A stretch of DNA of 64,000 nucleotides from Crenobacter luteus (GTDB taxonomy: Bacteria; Pseudomonadota; Gammaproteobacteria; Burkholderiales; Chromobacteriaceae). Below the pieces are notes generated by a model. That model was not told the DNA's origin. It ran no database searches and saw only the letters and a list, made by a program, of their open reading frames with translations. Position numbers and translations under genes: made by a program. Below are positions 24,010 through 36,566 of this stretch, one piece after another (position 1 is the first letter of the stretch; each line of letters starts with the position of its first letter). The stretch is from NCBI RefSeq assembly GCF_004345725.1, contig NZ_SLXG01000011.1:29324-93323 (forward strand), written 5' to 3'.

Positions 24010-25214
24010 TCGGCCTGGCCGCCGCCAGCTGGCTGCTGACGGTCAGCCGCGTCGGCGTGGCCGCCGCCCCGCAGATCGTCGCGGTGCGCGTCTGGCCCTC
24101 GTCCACCTACACCCGCGTCACGCTCGAAGCCAGCGAAAGCCTGCGCTTCAAGACCACCTCGCTGGCCAACCCGAACCGGCTGGTGATCGACATCGAGGGC
24201 GTCGAGCTCAACAGCCTCTTGCGCGACCTGGCCGGCCAGGTCACCGCCCACGACCCCTTCGTCAAGACCGTGCGCGCCGGCCAGTTCAACCCCGACACCG
24301 TGCGCCTGGTGCTCGACCTCAAGACCGACGTCAAGCCGCAGGTGTTCACGCTCAAGCCGGTCGCCGAATACCAGCACCGGCTGGTGGTCGACCTCTACCC
24401 GGCCCGCGCGCAGGACGACCCGCTCCTGGCGCTCCTGGAGGACTACAACAAGAACGGCGGCCTCGCCGCCGACGCGAGCCCGGCGCGACCGCAGAAGGGC
24501 CGCGCCGGCACCGACCGGCCCATCGTCATCGTGCTCGACCCCGGCCACGGCGGCGAGGACCCGGGCGCGATCGGCCCGTCGGGCACGCGCGAGAAGGACG
24601 TGGTGCTGAAGATCGCCAAGGAGCTGCAGCGGCAGATCGAACGCGAGCGGAACATGAAGGTCTACCTGACGCGCGACGAAGACGTGTTCATCCCGCTGGG
24701 CGTGCGCGTCGCCAAGGCGCGCAAGCTGAACGCCGACCTTTTCATCTCCATCCACGCCGACGCCTTCATCAGCCCGACGGCGCGCGGCTCGTCGGTGTTC
24801 GCGCTGTCGGAAAAGGGCGCGACCAGCACCGCGGCGCGCTACCTCGCGCAGACGCAGAACGACGCCGACCTGATCGGCGGCGTGAAAATCGCCAGCCGCG
24901 ACCGCTACCTCGCGCACACCCTGCTCGACCTGACGCAGACGGCGACGATCAACGACAGCCTCAAGCTCGGCAAGACGGTGCTCGGCCAGATCGGCGAGCT
25001 GAACACGCTGCACAAGAAGCAGGTCGAGCAGGCCGGCTTCGCCGTGCTCAAGGCGCCGGATATCCCGTCCATCCTGGTCGAGACCGCCTTCATCAGCCAC
25101 CCCGAGGAGGAAAAGCGCCTGGTCGACCCGGTGTTTCAGCAGCGGATGGCCACGGCCATCCTGACCGGGGTGAAGCGCTACTTCGCGCAGGGCGCGGTGC
25201 TGGCACGGCTGTAG
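23970..25214 (+). CDS. amiC: N-acetylmuramoyl-L-alanine amidase (Tat-exported)
   Basis: A 414-residue periplasmic zinc amidase that cleaves septal peptidoglycan for daughter-cell separation. The N-terminus [18 protein letters not shown] is a twin-arginine signal very like that of E. coli AmiC. An AMIN domain follows (about 35-135; [15 protein letters not shown]), then the Amidase_3 domain (about 180-405) with zinc and catalytic residues in [18 protein letters not shown] and [14 protein letters not shown]. It overlaps tsaE and ends before a hairpin. An EnvC/NlpD-type activator would be expected elsewhere. Confidence 0.95.
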   Translation: MSQSTFDPVRRRLVGLAAASWLLTVSRVGVAAAPQIVAVRVWPSSTYTRVTLEASESLRFKTTSLANPNRLVIDIEGVELNSLLRDLAGQVTAHDPFVKTVRAGQFNPDTVRLVLDLKTDVKPQVFTLKPVAEYQHRLVVDLYPARAQDDPLLALLEDYNKNGGLAADASPARPQKGRAGTDRPIVIVLDPGHGGEDPGAIGPSGTREKDVVLKIAKELQRQIERERNMKVYLTRDEDVFIPLGVRVAKARKLNADLFISIHADAFISPTARGSSVFALSEKGATSTAARYLAQTQNDADLIGGVKIASRDRYLAHTLLDLTQTATINDSLKLGKTVLGQIGELNTLHKKQVEQAGFAVLKAPDIPSILVETAFISHPEEEKRLVDPVFQQRMATAILTGVKRYFAQGAVLARL

Positions 25215-25229
25215 CGCCGCGTCCGCCAG

Positions 25230-25270
25230 AACGACGGCCCCGCCTCCGGACAAGGAGCGGGGCCGTCGTT
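25230..25270. terminator. Long hairpin between amiC and yacG
   Basis: AACGACGGCCCCG and CGGGGCCGTCGTT pair across a 15-nt loop between convergent genes. The T-tract is weak, so termination may be partial or the hairpin may only protect mRNA ends. Confidence 0.55.
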
Positions 25271-25305
25271 CGTCGCGCCCGGCCGGGGTTGGCCGAGGCC
25301 CGGGC

Positions 25306-25506
25306 TCAGTGACCGGACGATCGCAGCTCGTCGTCGTTCGGCGCCTCTTCCTCGGCCGGCACGCGGTAGCTCTCGTTCGCCCAGGCGCCCAGGTCGATCA
25401 GCTTGCAGCGCTCGCTGCAGAATGGCCGGTAGCGACTCTCCGGCGTCCACTCGACGGCCTTGCCGCAGGTCGGGCAGGCGACGGTGCGCGGTTTCGGCGT
25501 GCTCAT
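25306..25506 (-). CDS. yacG: DNA gyrase inhibitor YacG
   Basis: A 66-residue zinc-binding protein. The four-cysteine site is complete: Cys11 and Cys14 in CPTCGK, Cys30 and Cys34 in [14 protein letters not shown]. In E. coli YacG binds GyrB and inhibits gyrase. The acidic C-terminal tail is typical. It begins one base after the zapD stop, in the conserved coaE-zapD-yacG order. Confidence 0.94.
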   Translation of the reverse strand: MSTPKPRTVACPTCGKAVEWTPESRYRPFCSERCKLIDLGAWANESYRVPAEEEAPNDDELRSSGH

Positions 25507-25507
25507 G

Positions 25508-26266
25508 TCAGAATTTGCAGAAGGTCAGGTCGAACTCGACGTCGGCGTCGGTCTGGCGCGGGCGGACCTCGCCGGTCACCGCCGACACGAAGCGGATGTT
25601 GAGCGCGTACTTGTTGGCGGACAGCTCGGGCAGTACGCCGAGCGCCTCGTCGAAGGCGACGCGGATCAGCTGCACCACCTTGCCGCCGGACATCTGCTGG
25701 AACATGCCGCGCCGCGCGAGGTAGTGGTGGGTCTTGCCGCTGTCGCGCAGGATCTTGAGCAGGATGCGGCTGGCTTCGGCGGTCGGCATCAAGGGCGCGG
25801 CCCAGCGCGACAGGTCGGCGCGGCGCACCTCGGCCGGGCGCTGCTGCCACAGGAAGTAGGACGGCAAGTCGAACTGGCAGGTGCCGCCCGGAATGCCGGC
25901 GCGCTGCTTGACCGCCATCAGCCACTCGTTCTCCCTGAGGTGCTGGCCGAACTTGCCGGTCAGCTCGAGCAGGCGCGCGGTGGTCGCCTCGATCTCGTCC
26001 AGGAGCGCGTCCAGCGCGCTCGTCTCGACCGCCGGGCTGTCCTGCAAGGACTCGAGCAGCTGCTTCTGGCGCTCGAGTTCCTGCAGCAGGTCGGCCTTGA
26101 GGTCGGCGCGCGAGGCGGTCTCCATCAGCTCGAACATCGTCAGCAGCGCGCTGTGGTGCTCGAAGGGGTGTTCGCCGTCGATGAAAAACGCCAAGCGCCG
26201 GTACAACTGCTCGAGACGCAGCAAGCTGCGGGTGCGTTCGTTGACGGGAAACTCGAAACTGATCAC
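25508..26266 (-). CDS. zapD: Cell division protein ZapD
   Basis: A 252-residue cytoplasmic protein that crosslinks FtsZ filaments and stabilises the Z-ring. It begins [21 protein letters not shown], with the conserved helical N-terminus. [18 protein letters not shown] and the C-terminal beta-rich part ([10 protein letters not shown]) match the family. No catalytic residues are expected. It lies between coaE and yacG in a likely operon behind the pil genes. Confidence 0.94.
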   Translation of the reverse strand: MISFEFPVNERTRSLLRLEQLYRRLAFFIDGEHPFEHHSALLTMFELMETASRADLKADLLQELERQKQLLESLQDSPAVETSALDALLDEIEATTARLLELTGKFGQHLRENEWLMAVKQRAGIPGGTCQFDLPSYFLWQQRPAEVRRADLSRWAAPLMPTAEASRILLKILRDSGKTHHYLARRGMFQQMSGGKVVQLIRVAFDEALGVLPELSANKYALNIRFVSAVTGEVRPRQTDADVEFDLTFCKF

Positions 26267-26305
26267 AACGACGTCTGCCTGTTGTCTGAAGGTGGGGCCG
26301 AAGGC

Positions 26306-26920
26306 CTATTCCGATGGATTAGCCAGCTTGGCAAGATAATAGCGGTGTTTGGCCGCCACTTGAAGCGCCAGACCGGCCAGATCATCATTATTAACAATCA
26401 CGGCATCGGCGCGGCGCCGGCGCTCCTCGCGCGGCAGTTGCGCGGCCATGATCGCGCGCACCGCGTCGGGCGCCAGGCCGCTGCGCGCGACGACGCGCTC
26501 GATTTGCTTGTCCTCGTCGGCGTCGACCAAGAGCGTCGTCGCCACCTCGGCGAGAAAGGCCGGCGTCTCGAACAACAGCGGCACGACCAGCACCGCGTAC
26601 GGGCCGGACAGCTCGGCCAACCTTCTGCGGCTCTCGGCGAGGATCAGCGGGTGCAGAATGGATTCGAGGCGCGCGCGCGCCGCCGGGTCGGCAAACACCC
26701 TGTCGCGCATCGCCGCGCGGTCGAGCGCGCCGTCGGCGCGGCGCACCGCGTCGCCGAAGGCCGCCACCAGCGCCGGCATCGCCGCGCCGCCGGGGCCGGT
26801 CAGCGCGTGCGCGACGTCGTCGGTGTCGACCACCGGCACGCCGAGGTCGGCGAACAGCCTGGCGACGGTGCTCTTGCCCGAGCCTATGCCTCCGGTCAGG
26901 CCGACGATCTTAAGCGCCAT
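26306..26920 (-). CDS. coaE: Dephospho-CoA kinase
   Basis: A 204-residue P-loop kinase that phosphorylates the ribose 3'-OH of dephospho-CoA, the last step of CoA synthesis. Walker A is GGIGSGKS (residues 10-17), the DTDDVAHAL motif binds substrate, and VVPLLFET plus the lid arginines in [14 protein letters not shown] are present. It overlaps the end of pilD by 11 bp, so the pil-coaE arrangement is translationally linked. Confidence 0.96.
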   Translation of the reverse strand: MALKIVGLTGGIGSGKSTVARLFADLGVPVVDTDDVAHALTGPGGAAMPALVAAFGDAVRRADGALDRAAMRDRVFADPAARARLESILHPLILAESRRRLAELSGPYAVLVVPLLFETPAFLAEVATTLLVDADEDKQIERVVARSGLAPDAVRAIMAAQLPREERRRRADAVIVNNDDLAGLALQVAAKHRYYLAKLANPSE

Positions 26921-27773
26921 TCAGATACCACCTCACGATGTCGCCGCCCCACACGTAGGCGATCCAGCCGGCCGCCGCCAGATACGGCCCGAACGGCAAG
27001 GGCTGGCCGCGCCCGTGGCGCGACAGCGCGATCAGCACGACGCCGACCAGCGCGCCGACCAGCGACGACAGCAGGATCACCAAGGGCAGCATCGTCCAGC
27101 CCAGCCAGGCGCCGAGCGCCGCCAAGAGCTTGAAGTCGCCGAAGCCCATGCCCTCCTTGCCGGTGACGAGCCGGAACAGCCAGTACACCGACCACAGCGA
27201 CAGATAGCCGGCGATCGCGCCCCACAGCGCGTCGGCCAGCGGCAGCGTGCCGGTGACGAGGTGGAACAGCAGGCCGGCCCACAGCAACGGCAGCGTCAGG
27301 CTGTCGGGCAGAAGCTGGGTGTCGGCGTCGATGAAGGTCAGCGCGATCAGCGCCGCGGTCAGCACCAGGCCGCCGGCCAGCTGCACGCCCGGGCCGAAGT
27401 GCCAGCCCAGCAGCGCGAACAGCGCGGCGGTCAACAGTTCGACCAGCGGGTAGCGCGCGCCGATCGGCGCGCGGCAGGCGCCGCAGCGGCCGCGCAGGAA
27501 CAGGTAGCTGAGCACCGGCACGTTGTGCCGCGCGGCTATCGTCGTCCCGCAGGCCGGACAGGCCGAGCGCGGCACCATCAGGTCGTAGCGCGGCGTCTCG
27601 GGCGGCGCCTGGCCGAGAAACTCGGCGCACTCGGCGCGCCAGTCGGCTTCGAGCATCTTCGGCAGCCGGTGGATCACCACGTTGAGGAAGCTGCCGACCA
27701 AGAGGCCGAGCAGCGCGAGCAGCGACACCAGCGCCCAGGGTTGGCCGAGCCAGAAATCGAACGCAGCCGCCAT
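26910..27773 (-). CDS. pilD: Prepilin leader peptidase/N-methyltransferase
   Basis: A 287-residue inner-membrane aspartic protease that cleaves type IV prepilin leader peptides and methylates the new N-terminus. The cytoplasmic zinc site has Cys72, Cys75, Cys97 and Cys100 (CPAC, CGAC). The catalytic aspartates are Asp149 in FIDAD and Asp213 in the GFGDFK motif. Multiple helices fill the C-terminal two-thirds. Its ATG overlaps the pilC stop by one base (TGATG). Confidence 0.95.
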   Translation of the reverse strand: MAAAFDFWLGQPWALVSLLALLGLLVGSFLNVVIHRLPKMLEADWRAECAEFLGQAPPETPRYDLMVPRSACPACGTTIAARHNVPVLSYLFLRGRCGACRAPIGARYPLVELLTAALFALLGWHFGPGVQLAGGLVLTAALIALTFIDADTQLLPDSLTLPLLWAGLLFHLVTGTLPLADALWGAIAGYLSLWSVYWLFRLVTGKEGMGFGDFKLLAALGAWLGWTMLPLVILLSSLVGALVGVVLIALSRHGRGQPLPFGPYLAAAGWIAYVWGGDIVRWYLNGA

Positions 27774-28999
27774 CAGCCCACCACCTGACCCATCTTGAAG
27801 ATCGGCAGGTACATCGCGATCACCAGCCCGCCGATCAGCACGCCGAGGATGACCATGATCGCCGGCTCCAAGAGGCTGGACAGCGCGGCGACCGCGTTGT
27901 CGACCTCGTCCTCGTAGAAGTCGGCGACCTTGTCGAGCATCGCGTCGAGCGAGCCGGACTCCTCGCCGATCGCCGTCATCTGCAGCGCCATGTTCGGGAA
28001 CAGCGTCGTGCGCGCCATCGAATCCTTGAGCGTCGAACCGGCGCTGACGTCGGCCTGGATGCGTCGCGTCGCGTCGGCGTAGACCTGGTTGCCCGAGGCG
28101 CCGGCGACCGAGTCGAGCGCCTCGACCAGCGGCACGCCGGCGGCGAACAGCGTCGACAGCGTCCGCGACCAGCGCGCGATGGTGGCCTTGCGCACCACGT
28201 CGCCGAGCACCGGCATCCTGAGCAGCACGCGGTCGAGCTTCTCCTGCAGCCTCGGCGAGCGCTTCATCGCGTAGAGCGCGCCGAACACCGCCGCGCCGAT
28301 CGCGCCGAACATCAGCCACCAGTAGTCGACGAACAGGTCGGACAGCCAGATCACCAGCTGCGTCGGCGCCGGCAGGTCGGCGCCGAAGCTCGAGAACAGG
28401 TCCTTGAACGCCGGGATCACGTACAGCATGATCACCGTGGTGATCACGAAGGCGGTCGCGACGATGGCCGACGGATAGATCATCGCCGACTTGATCTTGC
28501 CCTTGATCGCCATCACCTTTTCCTTGTAGGTGGCGAGCTTGTCGAGCAGGGCGTCGAGCACGCCGCCGGTCTCGCCGGCGGCGATGATGCTGCAGAACAG
28601 CTTGTCGAAGTAAAGCGGCCGGCGGCCGAAGGCCTCGGCGAGGCTCATGCCGGTTTCGACGTCGGCGCGTACCTCGAGCAGCATCTTGGTCACCGCCGGG
28701 TTGCCGTGCCCCTTGGCCGCGATGTCGAAGGCCTGCAACAGCGGCACGCCGGCCTTCATCATCGTCGCCAGCTGGCGGGTGAACAGCGTGATGTCCTTCT
28801 CGCCGATGCGCCGGCCGAAGCCGGCGCGGCGGCGGCTCACCTTGGTGACGACGATGCCCTGCCGGCGCAGCTGCGTCTTGGCCACCGCCTCCGACTCGGC
28901 GCGCAGCTCGCCGCGAATCGGCTTGCCGGCCCGATCCTTGCCTTCCCACTGCCAGATGAAGCCCGCGTTGGGCTTCTTCGCTTTAGAAACCGTCGCCAT
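27773..28999 (-). CDS. pilC: Type IV pilus inner-membrane platform protein
   Basis: A 408-residue T2SF-family platform protein (PilG in Neisseria nomenclature) that couples the assembly ATPase to pilin insertion. Two homologous halves are visible: FTRQLATMMKAGVPLLQAF with AGETGGVLDALLDKLATY, and WSRTLSTLFAAGVPLVEAL with IGEESGSLDAMLDKVADFY. Hydrophobic segments follow each half. The N-terminal about 60 residues are basic and cytoplasmic. It follows pilB by 31 bp. Confidence 0.95.
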   Translation of the reverse strand: MATVSKAKKPNAGFIWQWEGKDRAGKPIRGELRAESEAVAKTQLRRQGIVVTKVSRRRAGFGRRIGEKDITLFTRQLATMMKAGVPLLQAFDIAAKGHGNPAVTKMLLEVRADVETGMSLAEAFGRRPLYFDKLFCSIIAAGETGGVLDALLDKLATYKEKVMAIKGKIKSAMIYPSAIVATAFVITTVIMLYVIPAFKDLFSSFGADLPAPTQLVIWLSDLFVDYWWLMFGAIGAAVFGALYAMKRSPRLQEKLDRVLLRMPVLGDVVRKATIARWSRTLSTLFAAGVPLVEALDSVAGASGNQVYADATRRIQADVSAGSTLKDSMARTTLFPNMALQMTAIGEESGSLDAMLDKVADFYEDEVDNAVAALSSLLEPAIMVILGVLIGGLVIAMYLPIFKMGQVVG

Positions 29000-29030
29000 A
29001 GCGTTGGCCGTACCCTCAAGTCTTGTCGCG

Positions 29031-30740
<1,710 letters not shown>

Positions 30741-30833
30741 GACGCTCCTCGCGGGACGGGATGAATTCGACGCGCCAATGATAATGTGATTATGACGGCT
30801 TGGCACCCGCGATCTGCCGCGCGGCCGGAAAAC

Positions 30834-30860
30834 AAAAAAGGCTGCCGAGGCAGCCTTTTT
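30834..30860. terminator. Terminator of the porin gene
   Basis: AAAAAAGGCTGCC-GAG-GCAGCCTTTTT just beyond the porin stop. It also insulates the pil operon. Confidence 0.9.
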
Positions 30861-30877
30861 CGCGACACAGGTTCTGA

Positions 30878-31912
30878 TTAGAACTTGTGGATCATTTGCA
30901 CGCCGAAGGCGCGCTGGTCCGGCACACCGGCTTCGTTCACAGCAGTGTCGTAGTCCAGCTTGCCGTAGGACACGCCAGCGGTGGTGCGCTTGGACAGCGC
31001 GTAGTCGACGCCGACGATGTACTGCTTGTAGCCCGAGTTGTTCAGGTCTTCGCCGTTCACCTTGCTGTCAAAGCCGTGACCGTAGGAGAATTTCGGAGTG
31101 AACGCGCCGACACCGTAGGTCGCGGTCAGGGCAGCTTCGCGGATCTTCGCCTTGTTGTTCAGCACATCTTTGCCGTTCTGCTGAGCGTAGGCACCGACCA
31201 GGCCGAGGCCGAAGTCGAAGTTGTAGCCGGCTTCAACGCGCTGGTAGTAGTAGTTGTCCAGTTCGGCAACGGCGTCGCCGTTCTTGTAGTCCCAGCGCGC
31301 GTAGACGTACTTGGCGGTCAGGCCGCCGTTCTCGTAGCCGAGGCCAACCAGCTTCACGTCGCGGTTGGTGTCCGGAGCGTACGCCGGGTTGTTGCGGTCT
31401 TCGTTCACGCCGTACTGCAGCGTGAAGTCGAAGCCGGCGAATTTCGGGCTGTCGTAGCGCACCGAGTTCTTCAGACGGGTGTCCAGCGGGGTGTTGGTGT
31501 TGGCGATGGCCAGTTGCAGCGCGTCGGCTTCGCTTTCCCACGGGTTCACGATGGCCATGTCGCTGTCGGCGTAGTCGGACACGTTGCCCAAACGAACCTT
31601 ACCGAAGTCGCCCTGCAGGCCGATGAAGGTGTTGCGCGAACCGAGGCGGCCCGAGCTGGAGCCGGTGCCGTCGTTCGGCGCGTCCAGACGCAGGCCGGTC
31701 TCGACTTGCCAGATGGCCTTCAGACCGTTGCCGAGGTCTTCGTTGCCCTTGAAGCCGATGCGGGAACCGAAGTCGGCGACGTTGTTGACGCGCTTTTCGC
31801 CGTCGTTCTTCACGTTCTCGAAACCGCCCTTCAGGGTACCGTACAGGGTCACGTCGGCCATAGCGGCTGCCGGCAGAGCGGCCAGTGCCAGAGCGATCAG
31901 CTTCTTGTTCAT
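30878..31912 (-). CDS. Neisserial-type outer-membrane porin
   Basis: A 344-residue trimeric beta-barrel porin of the Gram-negative porin family. The start at 31912 is preferred because AAGGA sits 7 bp before it. The signal peptide is MNKKLIALALAALPAAAMA, and the mature protein starts DVTLYGTLKGGFENV. GSRIGFKGNEDLGNGLKAIW and GNTFIGLQGDFG-like stretches and the C-terminal Phe (QMIHKF) are typical. Codon use is biased toward optimal codons, as in highly expressed genes. It has a strong promoter, a long structured 5' UTR and its own terminator. Confidence 0.94.
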   Translation of the reverse strand: MNKKLIALALAALPAAAMADVTLYGTLKGGFENVKNDGEKRVNNVADFGSRIGFKGNEDLGNGLKAIWQVETGLRLDAPNDGTGSSSGRLGSRNTFIGLQGDFGKVRLGNVSDYADSDMAIVNPWESEADALQLAIANTNTPLDTRLKNSVRYDSPKFAGFDFTLQYGVNEDRNNPAYAPDTNRDVKLVGLGYENGGLTAKYVYARWDYKNGDAVAELDNYYYQRVEAGYNFDFGLGLVGAYAQQNGKDVLNNKAKIREAALTATYGVGAFTPKFSYGHGFDSKVNGEDLNNSGYKQYIVGVDYALSKRTTAGVSYGKLDYDTAVNEAGVPDQRAFGVQMIHKF

Positions 31913-31953
31913 CGCCATTCCTTTCGAAGTCAGTCTTAAGTTTTACCCGTCTC

Positions 31954-31972
31954 GCAATGCACATTGCATTGC
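31954..31972 (-). promoter_or_regulatory. Hairpin in the porin 5' UTR
   Basis: Perfect inverted repeat GCAATGC-ACATT-GCATTGC in the transcribed leader. A second small one (CCGGC-GAAT-GCCGG) lies near 31992-32005. These may be stability elements or small-RNA target structures. Confidence 0.4.
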
Positions 31973-32021
31973 AGCAGGCTTTTCTTCACCGCCGGCGAAT
32001 GCCGGGCTGGTTTCTGGTGGC

Positions 32022-32050
32022 ACTATAAAACGGACGTTGTGAAAATACAA
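32022..32050 (-). promoter_or_regulatory. Promoter of the porin gene
   Basis: The minus strand has TTGTAT (32050-32045), a 17-bp spacer and TATAGT (32027-32022), giving a leader of roughly 100 nt. The rest of the 377-bp gap to the photolyase gene is AT-rich around 32110-32150 with no further recognisable element. Confidence 0.6.
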
Positions 32051-32289
32051 AAACGTCGCCACCCCGCCACAAGACACGTCATCCCAGACGGCAAATCACG
32101 CCATCAAATCATTGATTAATAAGAGAAAACAAAAAAACAACAACGGTTGCGCAATTGCAACACCACCCAGCGCAAGCGCCGAATGTGTTGTAAAAGCGCC
32201 GCAGTTTCGCCCGAAAAATCCCGACCAAACGCCTTTGCCTGTCCGCTTGTCCCATACAAAATAGCGGCTGCTTTGTGAAGGAGTGTGTC

Positions 32290-33723
32290 ATGCCCGACGT
32301 CAGCCACGCGCTGTGCTGGTTCCGCCGCGACCTGCGCGACTTCGACCACGCGGCGCTGTTTCACGCGCTCAAGCAGAGCCGGCGCGTCACGCCGGTGTTC
32401 GTGTTCGACCGCGCCCTGCTCGAGCCGCTGCCGCGCGACGACCGGCGCGTCGCCTTCATCTGGCAGGCGCTGGCCGAGCTGAAGGCTTCGCTGCGCACGG
32501 CTGGCAGCGATCTGCTCGTCCGCGTCGGCGACCCGGCCGAGGCGATCCCCGCGCTGGCGCGCGAGCTGGGCGCCGGTGCGGTGTTCGCCAACCGCGACTA
32601 CGAGCCGCAGGCGATCGCGCGCGACGCGGCGGTCGGGAGAACGTTGGCCGAGCAGGGCGTCGCCTGGCACGACTGCAAGGATCAGGTGATCTTCGAGCGC
32701 GACGAGGTGCTCAGCGGCGCCGGCCGGCCGTACACGGTGTTCACCCCCTACCGCAAGGCGTGGCGGCAGAGGCTCGACGCCTTCCAGTTGAAAAGCTACC
32801 CGGTCGACCGCTACCGCGAGCGGCTCGCGCGCTTTACCGCCGGCCCGCTGCCGACCCTGGCCGAGCTCGGCTTCGACGCGGTCGACCTGGCCGCGCTCGG
32901 CGTCAGGTGCGGCATGTCGGGCGGCGCGGCGCTGTTCGCCGACTTCATCGCCCGCGTCGGCCATTACAAGGCGTGGCGCGACTTTCCGGCGGTCAAGGGC
33001 GTGTCCTACCTGTCGGCCCACCTGCGCTTCGGCACGGTGTCGATCCGCGAGCTGGCGCGCTTCGCGCACGAGGAAGGCAGCGAGGGCGCCGAGGTCTGGC
33101 TGGATGAGCTGATCTGGCGCGAGTTCTACCAGCAGCTGTTGTGGCACTTCCCGCACGTCGCGCACAGCAGCTTCAAGCCCGACTACGCCAGGCTGCCCTT
33201 CCCCAACGACGAGGCGTGGTTCGCCGCCTGGTGCGAGGGGCGCACCGGCTACCCGCTGGTCGACGCGGCGATGCGTCAGCTGAACCGCACCGGCTACATG
33301 CACAACCGGCTGCGCATGGTGGCGGCGAGCTTCCTCGTCAAGGACCTGCTGATCGACTGGCGCCGGGGCGAGCGCTACTTCGCCGAAAAGCTGCTCGACT
33401 TCGAGCTCGCGTCGAACAACGGCGGCTGGCAGTGGGCGGCGTCGACCGGCTGCGACGCGCAGCCGTGGTTCCGCATCTTCAACCCGGTCACCCAGTCGCA
33501 GAAGTTCGACCCGCAGGGTCGCTTCATCCGCCGCTATGTGCCGGAGCTGGCGGCGCTCGACGACGCGGCGATCCACGCGCCGTGGCAGGCCAAGCGGCTG
33601 CCGGCCGGCTTCGCGCTCGGCCGCGACTATCCGGCGCCCATCGTCGAGCACGCCGTGCAGCGCGAAAAGGCGCTGGCGCTGTTCGGCCGGCGCGGCGGCG
33701 CAGCGGCCGGCGCCGACCGATAA
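32290..33723 (+). CDS. phr: Deoxyribodipyrimidine photolyase (class I)
   Basis: A 477-residue FAD enzyme that repairs cyclobutane pyrimidine dimers with blue light. The start at 32290 (MPDVSHALCWFRRDLRD) has AAGGAG 7 bp upstream. The N-terminal antenna domain begins with CWFRRDLR. The C-terminal FAD and DNA-binding region has GRTGYPLVDAAMRQLN, YMHNRLRMVAASFLVKDL, the ASNNGGWQWAAST motif and PWFRIFNPVTQSQKFDP. It is monocistronic and convergent with comEA. Confidence 0.96.
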   Translation: MPDVSHALCWFRRDLRDFDHAALFHALKQSRRVTPVFVFDRALLEPLPRDDRRVAFIWQALAELKASLRTAGSDLLVRVGDPAEAIPALARELGAGAVFANRDYEPQAIARDAAVGRTLAEQGVAWHDCKDQVIFERDEVLSGAGRPYTVFTPYRKAWRQRLDAFQLKSYPVDRYRERLARFTAGPLPTLAELGFDAVDLAALGVRCGMSGGAALFADFIARVGHYKAWRDFPAVKGVSYLSAHLRFGTVSIRELARFAHEEGSEGAEVWLDELIWREFYQQLLWHFPHVAHSSFKPDYARLPFPNDEAWFAAWCEGRTGYPLVDAAMRQLNRTGYMHNRLRMVAASFLVKDLLIDWRRGERYFAEKLLDFELASNNGGWQWAASTGCDAQPWFRIFNPVTQSQKFDPQGRFIRRYVPELAALDDAAIHAPWQAKRLPAGFALGRDYPAPIVEHAVQREKALALFGRRGGAAAGADR

Positions 33724-33782
33724 GGCCGTCGGCCCCGAGTCGGGCAGCACGAGCCGGCCATCGCCCCACTCTCGGGCGCATG

Positions 33783-33812
33783 AAAAAAGCCACCCGGCCG
33801 GGTGGCTTTTTT
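33783..33812. terminator. Bidirectional terminator between phr and comEA
   Basis: AAAAAAGCCACCCGG-CCGGGTGGCTTTTTT between convergent genes. Confidence 0.9.
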
Positions 33813-33827
33813 CGTCGCGCGGGCCGC

Positions 33828-34145
33828 TTACGGCTTCTTGGCCGGCTCGGCCGGTTTGGCCGCTGCCGCCGGCTTGGCCGCCGTCGCGGCGGGCTTGCCG
33901 CCGAGCGTCAGATCCTTGCGCAGGTTCGCCAGCGTCTTGTCGCCGATGCCCGGTACGTTCTTCAGGTCGTCGACCGTCTTGAACGGCCCGTTCTTGCTGC
34001 GGTAGTCGAGGATCGCCTTGGCCTTGGCCGGGCCGATGCCGTTCAGCGCCTCGAGCTCCTGCTGCGTGGCGGTGTTGAGATTGACGGCGGCGAACGCCGT
34101 GCTGCAAACGAGCAGGCCGGCAAAGAGAGTCAACAGCTTCTTCAT
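33828..34145 (-). CDS. comEA: ComEA-like helix-hairpin-helix DNA-uptake protein
   Basis: A 105-residue periplasmic DNA-binding protein. A signal peptide (MKKLLTLFAGLLVCSTAFA) precedes two helix-hairpin-helix motifs, ALNGIGPAKAKAIL and NVPGIGDKTLANL. The C-terminus is an Ala/Pro/Lys-rich tail. ComEA ratchets incoming transforming DNA through the outer membrane; in Neisseria this short form is ComE. AAGGAG lies 9 bp upstream. With the pil genes nearby it implies natural competence. Confidence 0.9.
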   Translation of the reverse strand: MKKLLTLFAGLLVCSTAFAAVNLNTATQQELEALNGIGPAKAKAILDYRSKNGPFKTVDDLKNVPGIGDKTLANLRKDLTLGGKPAATAAKPAAAAKPAEPAKKP

Positions 34146-34203
34146 CGCGATGCGCTCCTTCGGGTGAGCGGGCGTCGGCGACGCCCGGAATATGACAATA
34201 GAA

Positions 34204-35025
34204 TCACACCCGGTGCAAAATCAACTCGAGGACGACCTTGCTGCCGATATAGGCGAACAGCAGCAGCGCGAAGCTCGCCAGCGTCCAGCGCACCGCGAGC
34301 CGGCCGCGCCAGCCGTGACGGCGGCGGCCGACCAGCAGCGCGCCGAACAGCAGCCACGACAGCACGCCGAACACGATCTTGTGGTTGACGACCGCCGCCA
34401 CGCCGAACAACTGTTCGGAGAACAGCACGCCGCTGGCCAGCGACAGCGTCAGCAGCGCGAAACCCCAGCCTATCGCCTGGAACATCAGCTGCTCGAGGCT
34501 CAACAGCGGCGGCAGGTTGCGCATTGCCGGCGTGCGGCGCTTGGCGTGCAGCGCGCGCTCGAGCACCAGCATCAGCAGCGCCAGCAGCGCGCCGATCGCC
34601 AGCAGACTGTAGGCCAGCATCGAGACGATCAGGTGCAGCGCGAAGTCGGGCGTGTACAGCTGGTGCGGAATCGGCCGCCCCGGCAGCAGCAGCGCCGCCA
34701 GCACCGCCAGCGCGGCAAACGGCAGGATGAACACCGGCAGGCCGTCGAGCTTGTAGAAGAAGCGGCCGGTCCAGTAGATCAGCAGCATCAGCCACATCAC
34801 CATCGACAGCGCCTGGCCGACGCCGAGCACCGCCGGCCCGGGCAGCAGCCACGGCGAGAACAGCAGCCAGGCGTGCGCCAGCAGCACCGCGCCGAGCAGG
34901 CCCTGTTCGAGGTGCGCGCGCTGCGGCCAGCCGGCGACGCCGCGCCACTGGCCGAAGTAGTGCCACGAAAAGCCGGCGTAGGCGGCGATCAGGAACAAAG
35001 AGAGAGAAAGCGTGTAGGCAGTCAT
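34204..35025 (-). CDS. CcsA/YpjD-like cytochrome c assembly membrane protein
   Basis: A 273-residue inner-membrane protein with about eight helices, fitting the cytochrome_C_asm (CcsA/YpjD) family. YTPDFALHLIVSMLAYSLLAIGALLAL and AVVNHKIVFGVLSWLLFGALL contain histidines typical of haem-handling helices. The ATG at 35025 (MTAYTLSLSLFLIAA) has no clear ribosome-binding site. In many beta- and gamma-proteobacteria this gene lies next to ffh, as here (divergent). Its precise role is unproven. Confidence 0.85.
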   Translation of the reverse strand: MTAYTLSLSLFLIAAYAGFSWHYFGQWRGVAGWPQRAHLEQGLLGAVLLAHAWLLFSPWLLPGPAVLGVGQALSMVMWLMLLIYWTGRFFYKLDGLPVFILPFAALAVLAALLLPGRPIPHQLYTPDFALHLIVSMLAYSLLAIGALLALLMLVLERALHAKRRTPAMRNLPPLLSLEQLMFQAIGWGFALLTLSLASGVLFSEQLFGVAAVVNHKIVFGVLSWLLFGALLVGRRRHGWRGRLAVRWTLASFALLLFAYIGSKVVLELILHRV

Positions 35026-35120
35026 CGGAGGGAGCGCCGATCCGGACGCGTCGTGTAAAATGTCGGCTTCGAAAAGGATACACCAACCACGTCGCACGTT
35101 GGCATACCGAAGGACCCGCC

Positions 35121-36476
<1,356 letters not shown>

Positions 36477-36566
36477 GCCGCACGGTCGAACGGGCGCCGC
36501 GCTCGCCCGTTTGCGCGCCCGCGCCGGCTCGGCCAACCCCACCCCGACCGATCGCAAGGATAGAGC

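Noticed and set aside
26910..28949. A 679-residue frame that appears to fuse an unknown N-terminal region to PilD
   Set aside because: The first about 390 codons are the out-of-frame shadow of pilC. The genuine pilD starts at 27773 with the TGATG overlap.
30801..30818. A sigma54-like TGGCAC upstream of pilB
   Set aside because: It is on the wrong strand for pilB, and the -12 element (TTGC) is absent at the required spacing.
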